DNA from: Rhodohalobacter sulfatireducens
Lineage (GTDB): Bacteria; Bacteroidota; Rhodothermia; Balneolales; Balneolaceae
Direction: 5' to 3'
Assembly: GCF_022012475.1 (NCBI RefSeq)
Contig: NZ_JAKLWS010000011.1
Span: 62,001-126,000, forward strand
Length of the DNA stretch: 64,000 nucleotides
The first letter of the stretch is position 1. Each line of letters begins with the position of its first letter. Positions 54,065 to 63,298 of the stretch are shown here, piece after piece. The position numbers and the translations under genes are program-made. Below the pieces are notes generated by a model. That model had not been told where the DNA came from. It did no database searches and worked only from the letters and a program-made list of their open reading frames with translations.

Positions 54065-55486
54065 TTAACTCCAGGTTCTGTCCCACGTTCGAATTTCGTT
54101 CCATTCCGGTGTCGGTTCGAAGTAACCGGCGTCTTCAATCAAGTGCTCCCGAACGGCCTCTTCGTTGATTTCAACCCCGAGTCCCGGTTTTTCGGGAACA
54201 GGTGTGTAACCATCCTGGAAAATGGCATTTTTGTCCTCCTGGACCAGGTCGTACCAATTTGGAGTGTCCACGGAGTGATGCTCAAGAGCAACAAAATTCT
54301 CGGTAGCCGCCGCCGCATGGACGCTAGCCATAAATCCGAATGGTGCACCGGCGTAGTGCAGCATCATGGCGATGCCGTTCTGCATAGCATAATCACCGAT
54401 TCGTTTTGTCTCCAAAATTCCACCGGAAGAACCGAGATCGGGATGGATCATATCCACGGCTTTTTTATCGATCAACTCTTTAAACCCATCAAGCAGGTAG
54501 ATATCCTCACCAGTCATGGTTGGTGTAGTAGTTGCTTCAGAAATCTCTTTCCACTCATCTGCATATTGCCAGGCAATCAGGTCTTCCACGTAAGCAAGTG
54601 TATAGGGCTCAGCGGCACGAGCAATTTTAATTGCTTCATTCTTATCAAAATGTCCCCAGTGATCGGTACCCATCGGGATTTCGTACCCAATTGTATCACG
54701 CATCACCCGCAGATACTCCATCATTCGTTCGAGGCCTTGCTGTGTAACTTGAATCCTCGTAAAGGGATGATCGATCTGTCCGTAATCTCCTTGTTCACCT
54801 GAATATTGAGATCGCAGTTCTCGTTGACCTTTCGGGCCGTATTCCCGGGTATTTGTGAGCGACCCTTCTTCGTCATCCACCAACCCGATTCCCATATCCA
54901 TCTTCAGAAAGGTGTAGCCCAAATCTACTCGCTCTTGCATTCTTCGGGCGTATTCGTGTGGATCATCAGATGTGGTTGTATCACAGTAAAGGCGAACTTT
55001 GTCGCGATATTTTCCACCCAGCAATTGATAAACCGGAACGCCGTATGCTTTCCCGGTCAGGTCCCAAAGAGCGGTCTCAACTCCGGAAACTCCGCCGCCC
55101 TGGCGACCATGCCCGCCAAACTGTTTGATGATCTTAAACACCTTCTCAACATTGCATGGATTTTCACCCAATAGCCTGCTTTTCAGGAATAGAGCGTACT
55201 CTTTTGCACCACCGTCGCGAACCTCGCCATATCCCGAAATTCCCTGATTCGTGTCAATTCGAATCAGTGGAACGCGAAACGGAATTCCGTCAATTTCAGC
55301 AATTCGAAGGTCTGTAATTTCCAGCTCAGACGGACTTGAATATCGATTCACATTTTGTGCAAGATGTCCGATTTGATCCTCAAAAGGAAGGGCAAACATA
55401 CCGAACAAACCCAGTCCGCCTGCTCCGGCTTTTTTGATGAAATCTCGCCGGTCAACATCTCCATTACTTTTTCTATCGTTGTCCAT
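54065..55486 (-). CDS. Tat-exported enolase-superfamily dehydratase (mandelate racemase type), copy 2
   Basis: 473 residues with a twin-arginine signal (DRRDFIKKAG at 12-21). Residues correspond to copy 1: K195, D197, D275, E301, E327, D350 (HPDLGSSGG) and H377 (MLHYAG). Overall it is strongly similar to copy 1 in the barrel but differs in the capping domain segment DGIPFRVPLIR and in the region 200-240. This suggests that the two copies handle different epimers or chain lengths of the same substrate class (inference). The gene lies 12 bases after the RraA-like gene and one base before the transporter start. Confidence 0.85.
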   Translation of the reverse strand: MDNDRKSNGDVDRRDFIKKAGAGGLGLFGMFALPFEDQIGHLAQNVNRYSSPSELEITDLRIAEIDGIPFRVPLIRIDTNQGISGYGEVRDGGAKEYALFLKSRLLGENPCNVEKVFKIIKQFGGHGRQGGGVSGVETALWDLTGKAYGVPVYQLLGGKYRDKVRLYCDTTTSDDPHEYARRMQERVDLGYTFLKMDMGIGLVDDEEGSLTNTREYGPKGQRELRSQYSGEQGDYGQIDHPFTRIQVTQQGLERMMEYLRVMRDTIGYEIPMGTDHWGHFDKNEAIKIARAAEPYTLAYVEDLIAWQYADEWKEISEATTTPTMTGEDIYLLDGFKELIDKKAVDMIHPDLGSSGGILETKRIGDYAMQNGIAMMLHYAGAPFGFMASVHAAAATENFVALEHHSVDTPNWYDLVQEDKNAIFQDGYTPVPEKPGLGVEINEEAVREHLIEDAGYFEPTPEWNEIRTWDRTWS

Positions 55487-55498
55487 GATCGTATCCTT

Positions 55499-56443
55499 TT
55501 AGATTTCTTCGGTTTCTATAATTCGGTTGATGGTAGACTCGCCAATTCCATACTCTTCATGGAGCATTGTTCGGTTCTCTTCCAACCAGTTTAAAAAGTC
55601 CTGCCTTATAGCTTCAGTCCAGTCCGTGTCCATCTGGCCGGCCGTATAGGTACCTTCCTGTACTCGCTGATGGGCAAAAATATCGGTAAGGCGTATTACT
55701 TCGGATTCATCCACAACTTCTTCGGCAAGATGAGCAGGGATAAAAATAACCCCGGTCTCTTTAGCCAAAACCACATCACCGGGCAATACGGTTACCTCAC
55801 CAATCATAATAGGCGTATTTAATCCCATCAGCATCATCTCTTGTAGAAACGAAGGATCCCATTCACGTACAAAAGCATTGAATCCGTCTATTGCAGAGAG
55901 TCCTTCTCTGTCGCGTGATGATCCATCAAACACAACGCCGTTCCCGGAGTTTGCATAGATTGTATTTCCAAGTCGGTCGCCAATCAGCGTTCCGTCCTTA
56001 ATTTTCCTAAATCCATCGGCTACATACACATCTCCCTGGACCAATACATCAATGGGCCAGGTGTTCATCGGGCCGGATCTGCCGTCTTCCATTCCTTGAG
56101 CAATGATCGTTTCTTCAAGGGCTGGGCGACTTGGCATATATTGAGCAGTCACTGCCCGTCCCACGACCGGTTCACCGGTTTTCAAAATCTCCCAGTCACC
56201 GCCGGTAAATTGATTATGGTATCCAAATCCCCTGATAATTCCCCAGGCTTCCTCAATCGAAACATGTTCCATTCGTTCAAGAACATCGTCAGCTACTTTG
56301 GGCCTGCCGTCCTCAAACCGTTCGCCTTCCCACTGAGGTGTGAGCCAGATCATTTTTTCTTTTGATATAGTTTGAGCAGAAGAGGGCAGGTAAACAACAA
56401 ATATCAGTATAGATACAAAGAGTAGTGAGGTCAGTTTTTTCAT
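55499..56443 (-). CDS. Exported RraA-family protein (aldolase-like)
   Basis: 314 residues with a Sec signal peptide (about 1-23, MKKLTSLLFVSILIFVVYLP). The RraA fold follows at about 60-260, with GDRLGN and VFDGSSRDREG, which keeps the Arg-Asp pair that binds substrate and metal in the HMG/CHA aldolases of this family. Cytoplasmic RraA regulators of RNase E lack this pair and have no signal peptide, so an aldolase or decarboxylase of an oxoacid in the periplasm is more likely. It is the first gene of the operon; its product would act with the dehydratases. Confidence 0.8.
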   Translation of the reverse strand: MKKLTSLLFVSILIFVVYLPSSAQTISKEKMIWLTPQWEGERFEDGRPKVADDVLERMEHVSIEEAWGIIRGFGYHNQFTGGDWEILKTGEPVVGRAVTAQYMPSRPALEETIIAQGMEDGRSGPMNTWPIDVLVQGDVYVADGFRKIKDGTLIGDRLGNTIYANSGNGVVFDGSSRDREGLSAIDGFNAFVREWDPSFLQEMMLMGLNTPIMIGEVTVLPGDVVLAKETGVIFIPAHLAEEVVDESEVIRLTDIFAHQRVQEGTYTAGQMDTDWTEAIRQDFLNWLEENRTMLHEEYGIGESTINRIIETEEI

Positions 56444-56591
56444 TGGTCAGGGTATGGTTAATTAGGTTACGATTTACGCAACAATTAAAAAGCGCTTTTT
56501 CAAATAAGAATTTAGTCCGAATTAATCAATTAATCAGCGAAAAATAGAATTGAAGATTCTGAATAAAGTACAGAATGACTTACAAAGAAAT

Positions 56592-57413
56592 CTAAAACTT
56601 TACAGCCAGGTCAAGTGCCGGGCTCAATCCAAGCGGGTTATGCTGTTGAAGTGCAAAGTTTACATCCCATCTGCTGGATTTGTACCCGAATCCAAAGGAA
56701 TACGTTTCCGGTTGGGTGGTAATACCGGCTCGAATAAAGAGGGATTGAATAATTTCGAACTGAACACCGCTTCGAAAGGAGAGGGGAAACATCACATCTT
56801 TCACAATTTCGGCTGTGACGAGAGCTTCCGGAGTTAGCATATAACTTAAACCTGTGGCCAATTCACGTGGAAGTTCTTCATCCGTATCACCATAGGTTGG
56901 CTGGTTGAGATTAGTAGCGCGGGCACCGAACCAGAGGTCATCTGTAATTTCCGCTGCGAGTCCCAAATCAAACCCAATAGCTCCGGCTGCACCGTAATCA
57001 CCCCCCTGGAAAATGTGGGTGTATGAAACCGAGGCTCCATAGTAAAATCGATCGAGGTTGTTTTTGTAAGCAAGGAGAAACCTGTTTTCGTTGAACAGAT
57101 TAAACCCATACCGGTGAATTCCCGCCCCCAGTGTTCCCCAGCTTGTTTGCGTAGTAAGGTTGGCAGCCATATCAGTAATTTCTGAAATACCCACATAACG
57201 AAAACCGTAAAATGAAACGCGGTTCCCATCCGTTGGCATCATGGCAACATTAGAAAAGAGTGACCAGTTAGTATTGGGTACGGCTACTCCGGTTTGGCCC
57301 ATTGCTAAAGAGCTTGCACCCAGGCTTGTTTGTGCTTGCACTTGACCGTATGCCCCTAACGTTGCAAGAAGTAAAACACCTACAAAGTAATTAAGTTGAA
57401 TCCTTTGTATCAT
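56592..57413 (-). CDS. PorV/PorQ-like outer-membrane beta-barrel protein
   Basis: 273 residues from the ATG at 57413, which gives a normal signal peptide (MIQRIQLNYFVGV to about VQA). A start at 57446 with a G-rich upstream sequence would add 11 residues. The mature part is beta-strand rich with SSLAMGQTGVAVPN near the N-terminus, as in PorV/PorQ and UPF0164 proteins of type IX secretion genomes, and terminates AVKF. It is transcribed divergently from porD with about 75 bases between. The T9SS link is inference from similarity and neighbourhood. Confidence 0.65.
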   Translation of the reverse strand: MIQRIQLNYFVGVLLLATLGAYGQVQAQTSLGASSLAMGQTGVAVPNTNWSLFSNVAMMPTDGNRVSFYGFRYVGISEITDMAANLTTQTSWGTLGAGIHRYGFNLFNENRFLLAYKNNLDRFYYGASVSYTHIFQGGDYGAAGAIGFDLGLAAEITDDLWFGARATNLNQPTYGDTDEELPRELATGLSYMLTPEALVTAEIVKDVMFPLSFRSGVQFEIIQSLFIRAGITTQPETYSFGFGYKSSRWDVNFALQQHNPLGLSPALDLAVKF

Positions 57414-57487
57414 AGAAGAAGTCAATTTAAGCCAAGTAGTAATCATCCCCGAAAAAATAGCAGTTTATTTGCCATTAGTATCATAAG

Positions 57488-58408
57488 ATGGAAGCTAAAC
57501 ATCAACTAAACATGGTTAGATTTTTATTTTTTTCTCTTATTGGATTGATATTGCCGGTTATAACCCTTGCACAGGAGTTTGATTGCGATGTATCGATAAA
57601 TGACCGTCAGATTAGTGGTAGTTCGTATGATTATATTTCTGAACTGGAGACGGCTCTTGAAAATTATATCAATGGCTACCGATGGACGAACGACCGATAC
57701 CAGGATCAAGAAAGAATTCGATGCAGCTGGCAGATTGTACTTACCGGGGTGGACGATAATTTTAACTACACCGCTGAAATTGCCCTAACTGTTCGGCGTC
57801 CCATTTACAATACGAACCGGGAATCGCTGGCTATTCTGTTTAGTGACAATAACTGGCGATTCTACTATCCCCAGAATAAGAACCTGGTTCATGATGAACT
57901 TCAGTTCGACGATCTGACCAGTTTCGTGGACTTTTATGTTTACATGATGCTAGGGTACGATTACGATACTTTTTCGGAGCTTGGCGGAACCCAATATTAC
58001 GGCCAGGCGCAGTCGGTATTTGAGATTGGACAAAATTCAGGTTCGCAGGGGTGGGGGCGTTCAATCGGGGCACAGCGAAACCGCTATGGATTGATTAACG
58101 ACATTACGAGTCCTGCTTATGAAGATTTCAGGCGCGCGATTTACATCTACCATCGGGTAGGACTTGATCAGTTTACAATGCAACCGCAGGAAGCAAGGAA
58201 CGAAGTTTTACGGTCTTTGGAGATCATCAGGGAGAACAAACAACTGACGAATAATAATTACCTGTTCGATATTTTCTTTAGTGCGAAATACACGGAGATT
58301 GTGGCAATATTTCGGGATGCCGATGCAGAGATGAGAACCCGTGCCTACAATATTTTAAGTGATGTTGATCCCGCCCATACCTCAGAATATGAGAAACTTC
58401 AAACATAA
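57488..58408 (+). CDS. porD: DUF4835 family protein (PorD of type IX secretion)
   Basis: 306 residues with a signal peptide ending near ITLAQ. The start of the mature protein, EFDCDVSINDRQISGSS, and the segment NGYRWTNDRYQDQERIRCSW are hallmarks of DUF4835/PorD. PorD proteins are periplasmic or outer-membrane factors needed for type IX secretion in Porphyromonas. The exact start is ambiguous between 57488 and an ATG at 57512. It is followed after about 110 bases by the rhamnose genes. Confidence 0.85.
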   Translation: MEAKHQLNMVRFLFFSLIGLILPVITLAQEFDCDVSINDRQISGSSYDYISELETALENYINGYRWTNDRYQDQERIRCSWQIVLTGVDDNFNYTAEIALTVRRPIYNTNRESLAILFSDNNWRFYYPQNKNLVHDELQFDDLTSFVDFYVYMMLGYDYDTFSELGGTQYYGQAQSVFEIGQNSGSQGWGRSIGAQRNRYGLINDITSPAYEDFRRAIYIYHRVGLDQFTMQPQEARNEVLRSLEIIRENKQLTNNNYLFDIFFSAKYTEIVAIFRDADAEMRTRAYNILSDVDPAHTSEYEKLQT

Positions 58409-58521
58409 CACCCCTTTACAGTTACAGAGAGATATTCCGTTTCATGGTTCCGGTAAAATTTCCGTATTCTTGAGATGACTAAAGTTGACCTGAAACAAAT
58501 ATAAAATCGAGAACAAAATTC

Positions 58522-59229
58522 ATGAAAGGAATTGTATTAGCCGGAGGAACAGGCTCGCGACTTTATCCACTCACCAAAGTTACAAACAAACATCTGCTTC
58601 CCGTTGGTAATAAGCCGATGATCTACTATCCCATCGAGAAATTGACTGAAGCAGGCATTGAGGAAATACTGATTGTAACCGGGACCGAACACATGGGAGA
58701 TGTTGTGAATTTGCTCGGCTCAGGAAAAGATTTTGGTTGCCGCTTTACCTATAAAGTACAGGATGAAGCCGGTGGAATTGCCCAGGCACTCGGGTTGGCA
58801 GAAAACTTTTGCGGTGATGAACCGATGACTGTAATCCTGGGAGATAATATTTTTGAAGCCGGACTTTCCAAAGCTCTTGGGAATTATGACAATTCCGGTG
58901 CGCAAATTCTGATTAAACAGGTAGAGGATCCCGAACGGTTTGGTGTGGCTGAACTGGAGGGAGACAGAATTATCGGCATTGAGGAAAAACCGGAGCAACC
59001 CAAATCAGAGTTTGCGGTAACGGGGATATATATGTATGATTCGCAGGTTTTTGATCTCATTAAAAATTTGGAGCCGTCTGACCGTGGTGAGTTGGAAATA
59101 ACCGATGTAAACAATCACTACATCAAAAATGGGACGATGAAATATTCTAAACTTGACGGATGGTGGACCGATGCAGGAACTCCTGAATCATACAAAGTGG
59201 CAAACAATCTCGCCCATAAACTGATTTAG
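58522..59229 (+). CDS. rmlA: Glucose-1-phosphate thymidylyltransferase, short form
   Basis: 235 residues. N-terminal GGTGSRLYPLTKVTNKHLLP and the metal-binding ILGDNIFE are intact, and WWTDAGTPESY matches the active-site C-terminus. Classical RmlA enzymes are about 290 residues; this short form ends after the catalytic domain and lacks the C-terminal helices that form the allosteric dTDP-rhamnose site. It makes dTDP-glucose from Glc-1-P and dTTP. It is the first gene of the rml set in the order A-D-C-B, with small gaps. It could also be a related nucleotidyltransferase, but context favours RmlA. Confidence 0.88.
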   Translation: MKGIVLAGGTGSRLYPLTKVTNKHLLPVGNKPMIYYPIEKLTEAGIEEILIVTGTEHMGDVVNLLGSGKDFGCRFTYKVQDEAGGIAQALGLAENFCGDEPMTVILGDNIFEAGLSKALGNYDNSGAQILIKQVEDPERFGVAELEGDRIIGIEEKPEQPKSEFAVTGIYMYDSQVFDLIKNLEPSDRGELEITDVNNHYIKNGTMKYSKLDGWWTDAGTPESYKVANNLAHKLI

Positions 59230-59232
59230 TAG

Positions 59233-60117
59233 ATGAAATATTTGATTACCGGTGCCACGGGACAACTGGGCCGAGAATGGGTTCGCTTTCTGAAATATCG
59301 AGGGTTGAGCTATACGGCTTATTCTTCTGCAGAATTAGACATCACGGATTTGGAAGCTGTGATTCAAAAAATAGAAAATGTTCAACCCGATCTGCTGATT
59401 AATTGTGCGGCTTATACGGATGTTGATGGTGCAGAGAGTGAATCAGAAAAAGCCTTTCTAGTGAATGAAACAGGTGTGAAAAATCTCGCGAATGTCTGCG
59501 AATCTGTTGGTGCCAAATTAGTTCATTACAGTACCGATTATGTATTTTCAGGCAGTGAGAAAGATCAACAAAAATACCCGGATGGTTACCCTGAAGATGC
59601 TGATACAAATCCCGTGAATGTATATGGAAAATCAAAGGAGGCAGGAGAGAAAATTCTTCAGCAAGCGAAGTGTGATTGGATGTTGATTCGAGTGTCGTGG
59701 TTGTGCGGTCGATATGGAAGTAATTTCATCAAAACGATGCTCCGTTTAGGAGCTGAACGACATGAATTGAGTGTTGTGGATGATCAAATTGGGTGTCCCT
59801 CTCTCGCTTTTGATGTTGTTGAGAAAACGCACCAACTCATTGAAAAGATGGAAAACGGTGTATTTCATATTAGCTGCGAGGGTAAAATTAGCTGGGCCGA
59901 TCTTGCCGAGGAAGTTTTTAACCAAAGTGGACTGGAGGTAAATTTGAGCAGGATATCATCTGATGAATATCCGTTTACAGCAACCCGCCCAATGTTTACC
60001 TTACTGTCTTTGAATAAAGCCAAAAATACTGGATTGAAACCATTAGCCTGGAAATCCGGTTTGAAACGAATATTGATACAGATTGAGAAAAAAAATAAAG
60101 AAGAACCAAACACCTAA
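59233..60117 (+). CDS. rmlD: dTDP-4-dehydrorhamnose reductase
   Basis: 294 residues, extended SDR. The N-terminal NAD-binding GATGQLG, active-site YGKSKEAGE and the STDYVFSG motif fit RmlD. It reduces dTDP-4-keto-rhamnose to dTDP-rhamnose. The start is three bases after the rmlA stop. Confidence 0.93.
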   Translation: MKYLITGATGQLGREWVRFLKYRGLSYTAYSSAELDITDLEAVIQKIENVQPDLLINCAAYTDVDGAESESEKAFLVNETGVKNLANVCESVGAKLVHYSTDYVFSGSEKDQQKYPDGYPEDADTNPVNVYGKSKEAGEKILQQAKCDWMLIRVSWLCGRYGSNFIKTMLRLGAERHELSVVDDQIGCPSLAFDVVEKTHQLIEKMENGVFHISCEGKISWADLAEEVFNQSGLEVNLSRISSDEYPFTATRPMFTLLSLNKAKNTGLKPLAWKSGLKRILIQIEKKNKEEPNT

Positions 60118-60125
60118 CAGGGATC

Positions 60126-60689
60126 ATGTCCATGAAATTTGAGAAGACATCACTTGATGAGGTTTGGTTGATTAAGCCAAAAATATTTGAAGATGACAGG
60201 GGACATTTTCTTGAATCGTTTCGAAAAGAAATATTTAAAGAAAAAGGAGTGGAGTACGAATTCTTACAGGATAATATTTCAACCTCAACGAGAGGAACAA
60301 TTCGCGGGCTGCATTACCAAATTTCTCCCTTCAGCCAGGCAAAACTGGTTATGGCTGTGTACGGCGAAATCCTGGATGTAGCAGTGGATATCCGAAAGGG
60401 ATCGGCCACGTTTGGTCAATATTTTTCTTCGATTCTGAATGATACCAACAGGCATATGATGCTTGTGCCCTCAGGCTTCGCTCACGGTTTTTCTGTTCTC
60501 TCTGAGAAGGCAACCGTTGCTTACAAATGTGATCAATATTACAATAAAGAATCAGAGCGGGGAGTACGCTGGAATGATCCGGCGTTGGGAATTGACTGGA
60601 AAACGGAATCTGCGATTCTATCAGAAAAAGACAAGAATCAGCCGTTATTAAAGAATATACAGGAAAAGGATCTATTCAAATTAACTTGA
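60126..60689 (+). CDS. rmlC: dTDP-4-dehydrorhamnose 3,5-epimerase
   Basis: 187 residues, cupin fold. RGLHYQ holds the catalytic His and VPSGFAHGF the conserved substrate-binding region; the Tyr region VAYKCDQYYN is present. An ATG two codons later (60132) is an alternative start. It lies nine bases after rmlD and 10 before rmlB. Confidence 0.94.
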   Translation: MSMKFEKTSLDEVWLIKPKIFEDDRGHFLESFRKEIFKEKGVEYEFLQDNISTSTRGTIRGLHYQISPFSQAKLVMAVYGEILDVAVDIRKGSATFGQYFSSILNDTNRHMMLVPSGFAHGFSVLSEKATVAYKCDQYYNKESERGVRWNDPALGIDWKTESAILSEKDKNQPLLKNIQEKDLFKLT

Positions 60690-60699
60690 GATAAAAACT

Positions 60700-61710
60700 A
60701 TGAAATTAATTGTTACAGGTGGTGCGGGATTTATCGGATCAAATCTGATCTTACATCTGCACGACAACTATCCGAATGTTGAAATTTTGAATATTGATAA
60801 GCTGACCTACGCCTCCGATTTGAGTTACCTGGAGCCGATCAAACAGTCGGACCGATATCGATTTAAAAAACTTGATATCACCGATCGCGAGGCACTTCGA
60901 GACCTTTTCCAAAAATGGCATCCCGATGGAATCATTCACCTCGCTGCGGAGTCTCACGTTGATAATTCCATTAAGGGACCAGAGCCGTTTGTATATTCAA
61001 ATGTGGTTGGAACATTCAACCTGCTCGAGGAGTGCAGATTGATTTGGAATCAATTTGGAGATGATCTCAAACCACAGCGTTTCTTGCATATCTCTACCGA
61101 TGAGGTTTACGGAACCCTGGGGGACGAAGGCAGCTTTAGTGAGACGACTCCTTATGCTCCAAATTCACCCTATTCAGCGTCGAAGGCTGGAAGTGATTTC
61201 CTGGTTCGATCGTATCATCACACCTTTGGTATGAATACGGTGATTACCAACTGTTCAAACAATTACGGTCCTCATCAACATGATGAAAAACTCATCCCGA
61301 CAGTTATTCGAAAAGCACTTTCAGGCGAACCGATTCCTGTTTATGGAAAAGGGGAAAATGTGCGTGACTGGCTGTTCGTGGAGAACCATTGTAATGCTTT
61401 GGCTACTGTTTTCTTTAAAGGAAAAACCGGTGAGCAATATAATATCGGCGGAGATAATGAATGGAAAAACATTGAGCTGGTGAATCATATCTGTGATATT
61501 TTAAATCAGGAGAAAGGCGAAGGTCCGGAGGGAGATTACAAGAACCTGATCAGTTTTGTGACGGACCGGCCCGGACACGATTATCGATATGCAGTGGATG
61601 CATCAAAGATTAAAAAAGAGCTGGGGTGGACACCTTCGCAGGATTTTGATAATATGCTTAGAGAAACCGTACGCTGGTACATGAAAAAATACGGTTTCAA
61701 TGATGCATAG
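60700..61710 (+). CDS. rmlB: dTDP-glucose 4,6-dehydratase
   Basis: 336 residues, extended SDR. GGAGFIGSN at the N-terminus, the catalytic Thr-Asp-Glu in STDEVYG and YSASKAG (YxxxK) are intact. It makes dTDP-4-keto-6-deoxyglucose. It completes a self-sufficient dTDP-L-rhamnose pathway for LPS O-antigen or exopolysaccharide; no glycosyltransferase follows in this window. Confidence 0.95.
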   Translation: MKLIVTGGAGFIGSNLILHLHDNYPNVEILNIDKLTYASDLSYLEPIKQSDRYRFKKLDITDREALRDLFQKWHPDGIIHLAAESHVDNSIKGPEPFVYSNVVGTFNLLEECRLIWNQFGDDLKPQRFLHISTDEVYGTLGDEGSFSETTPYAPNSPYSASKAGSDFLVRSYHHTFGMNTVITNCSNNYGPHQHDEKLIPTVIRKALSGEPIPVYGKGENVRDWLFVENHCNALATVFFKGKTGEQYNIGGDNEWKNIELVNHICDILNQEKGEGPEGDYKNLISFVTDRPGHDYRYAVDASKIKKELGWTPSQDFDNMLRETVRWYMKKYGFNDA

Positions 61711-61764
61711 AACGTTCTGATTTATAACAGGTCAGAATTAAACATCCATTAAACCACTCTCATC

Positions 61765-63228
61765 ATGGGTAAGAAAATCTTATTGGTTCTTTTGGGGGCA
61801 TTTCTAACATTCGTAATCGTTGTAATGGTGCGAACCTTTCAACTGGGAAACACACAGGTTGAACCGCAGGCAAATCCGCAGGTTGTCTGGGATGAAGACG
61901 CAATGATTCGCCGATTTTCGCAATCTCTCCAGTATCAAACTATTTCAGGAGATACAGGAGCAGAGCTGGACTCCACAGCTTTTAGTGACTTTTTGACTTT
62001 TTTGAGAGTTTCCTTTCCACGAGTTCATAACACGATGGACGATACGCTCTTCAATGATTTTACACCCCTTTACTACTGGGAAGGAACCGACTCCTCGCTG
62101 GATCCCATTTTATTGATGGGCCATTACGACGTGGTACCGGTGGATTCATCCAATATCGATAGCTGGCCGCACCCGCCATTTTCAGGTACTGTACAGGACG
62201 GATATATCTGGGGCAGGGGATCGATGGATAACAAGTTTACGGTGATGGGATTACTGGAAACCGCTGAGTACCTGATAGCTGAAGGATATCAACCCAGGAG
62301 AAGTGTCTATTTTGCGTTTGGTCACGATGAAGAAATTGGCGGTGAACAAGGGGCGAGAACTGTTTCCAGGTATCTTCAGGATAATGATGTTGTCCTTCAA
62401 ACTGTGATTGATGAAGGAGGGGTGGTGATTGACGGTGCCCTCCCGGTAGATCGACCCGTTGCCATGGTGGGAATTGCAGAGAAAGGATATCTCTCACTTG
62501 AATTGGTTGCAAGAAGTGCCGGCGGACATTCATCGCGTCCCACGGAGGACAACGCCGTAAAAATTCTGAGTGAAGCAATTGTCAAACTTTCTGAAAACCA
62601 GTTTCCCTCCCGTATCGATGGAGCCGTGGAGCAGATGTTTGAGTCGGTAGCAAGCGAAATGCCGTTTGGCTTTAAAGTGATCTATTCAAACCGTTGGCTT
62701 ACGGATGGTATTTTCAAAAATCAGCTTTTATCTGATCCATCTTCGGCGGCGATGGTACGTACAACAATCGCACCCACAATGTTAAGAGCCGGTGTGAAAG
62801 ATAATGTATTGCCAAATGAGGCCAGGGCTGTGGTGAATTTCAGAATTCTTCCGGGTGATACGTTTGAAACAGTAACCGACCATGTAGAGAGTGTGATTGA
62901 TGATGAACGAATCAGCGTTCAGCGCTATGGAGAAATCCAGGTGTTGCCCTCCGGTGTGTCGAATGTAAACAGTTCAGGGTTTGAAACATTGCAACAAACC
63001 ATTATGGATGTAATGCGGGATGTTTATGTAGCTCCCTACTTAGTTTATGGAGCTACCGATTCAAGACACTATTCATCGTTATCCGACCAGGTATATCGGT
63101 TTGCTCCAATGATGATCTCGTCTGAAGACTTGAGTCGAATACATGGAACCGCTGAGAGGGTGAGTGTAGACTCTTACGTAAACACAGTTCGATTTTACTC
63201 TCATTATATTCGAATGAGCACTGAATAA
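61765..63228 (+). CDS. M20 family peptidase (PM20D1/carboxypeptidase S-like)
   Basis: 487 residues with an N-terminal hydrophobic signal anchor (about 5-25). Zinc-binding motifs are intact: GHYDVVPVD, GRGSMDNKFTV and DEEIGG, with a C-terminal His in YGATDSRHYSSL. The lid domain lies at about 240-370. PM20D1-like enzymes hydrolyse or form N-acyl amino acids or cleave dipeptides. The protein probably faces the periplasm. The gene is followed by an EVE-domain gene after about 70 bases. Confidence 0.9.
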   Translation: MGKKILLVLLGAFLTFVIVVMVRTFQLGNTQVEPQANPQVVWDEDAMIRRFSQSLQYQTISGDTGAELDSTAFSDFLTFLRVSFPRVHNTMDDTLFNDFTPLYYWEGTDSSLDPILLMGHYDVVPVDSSNIDSWPHPPFSGTVQDGYIWGRGSMDNKFTVMGLLETAEYLIAEGYQPRRSVYFAFGHDEEIGGEQGARTVSRYLQDNDVVLQTVIDEGGVVIDGALPVDRPVAMVGIAEKGYLSLELVARSAGGHSSRPTEDNAVKILSEAIVKLSENQFPSRIDGAVEQMFESVASEMPFGFKVIYSNRWLTDGIFKNQLLSDPSSAAMVRTTIAPTMLRAGVKDNVLPNEARAVVNFRILPGDTFETVTDHVESVIDDERISVQRYGEIQVLPSGVSNVNSSGFETLQQTIMDVMRDVYVAPYLVYGATDSRHYSSLSDQVYRFAPMMISSEDLSRIHGTAERVSVDSYVNTVRFYSHYIRMSTE

Positions 63229-63298
63229 AGAACTTTTGGAATGCAGCGAATTTTCCCGTTGTTTCAGAGCCGTTAATTCTAATAAAAAAATTGGATTC

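Noticed and set aside
55499-56443. RraA as regulator of RNase E
   Set aside because: The protein has a Sec signal peptide and keeps the Arg-Asp pair of RraA-type aldolases, so a cytoplasmic RNase E role is unlikely.
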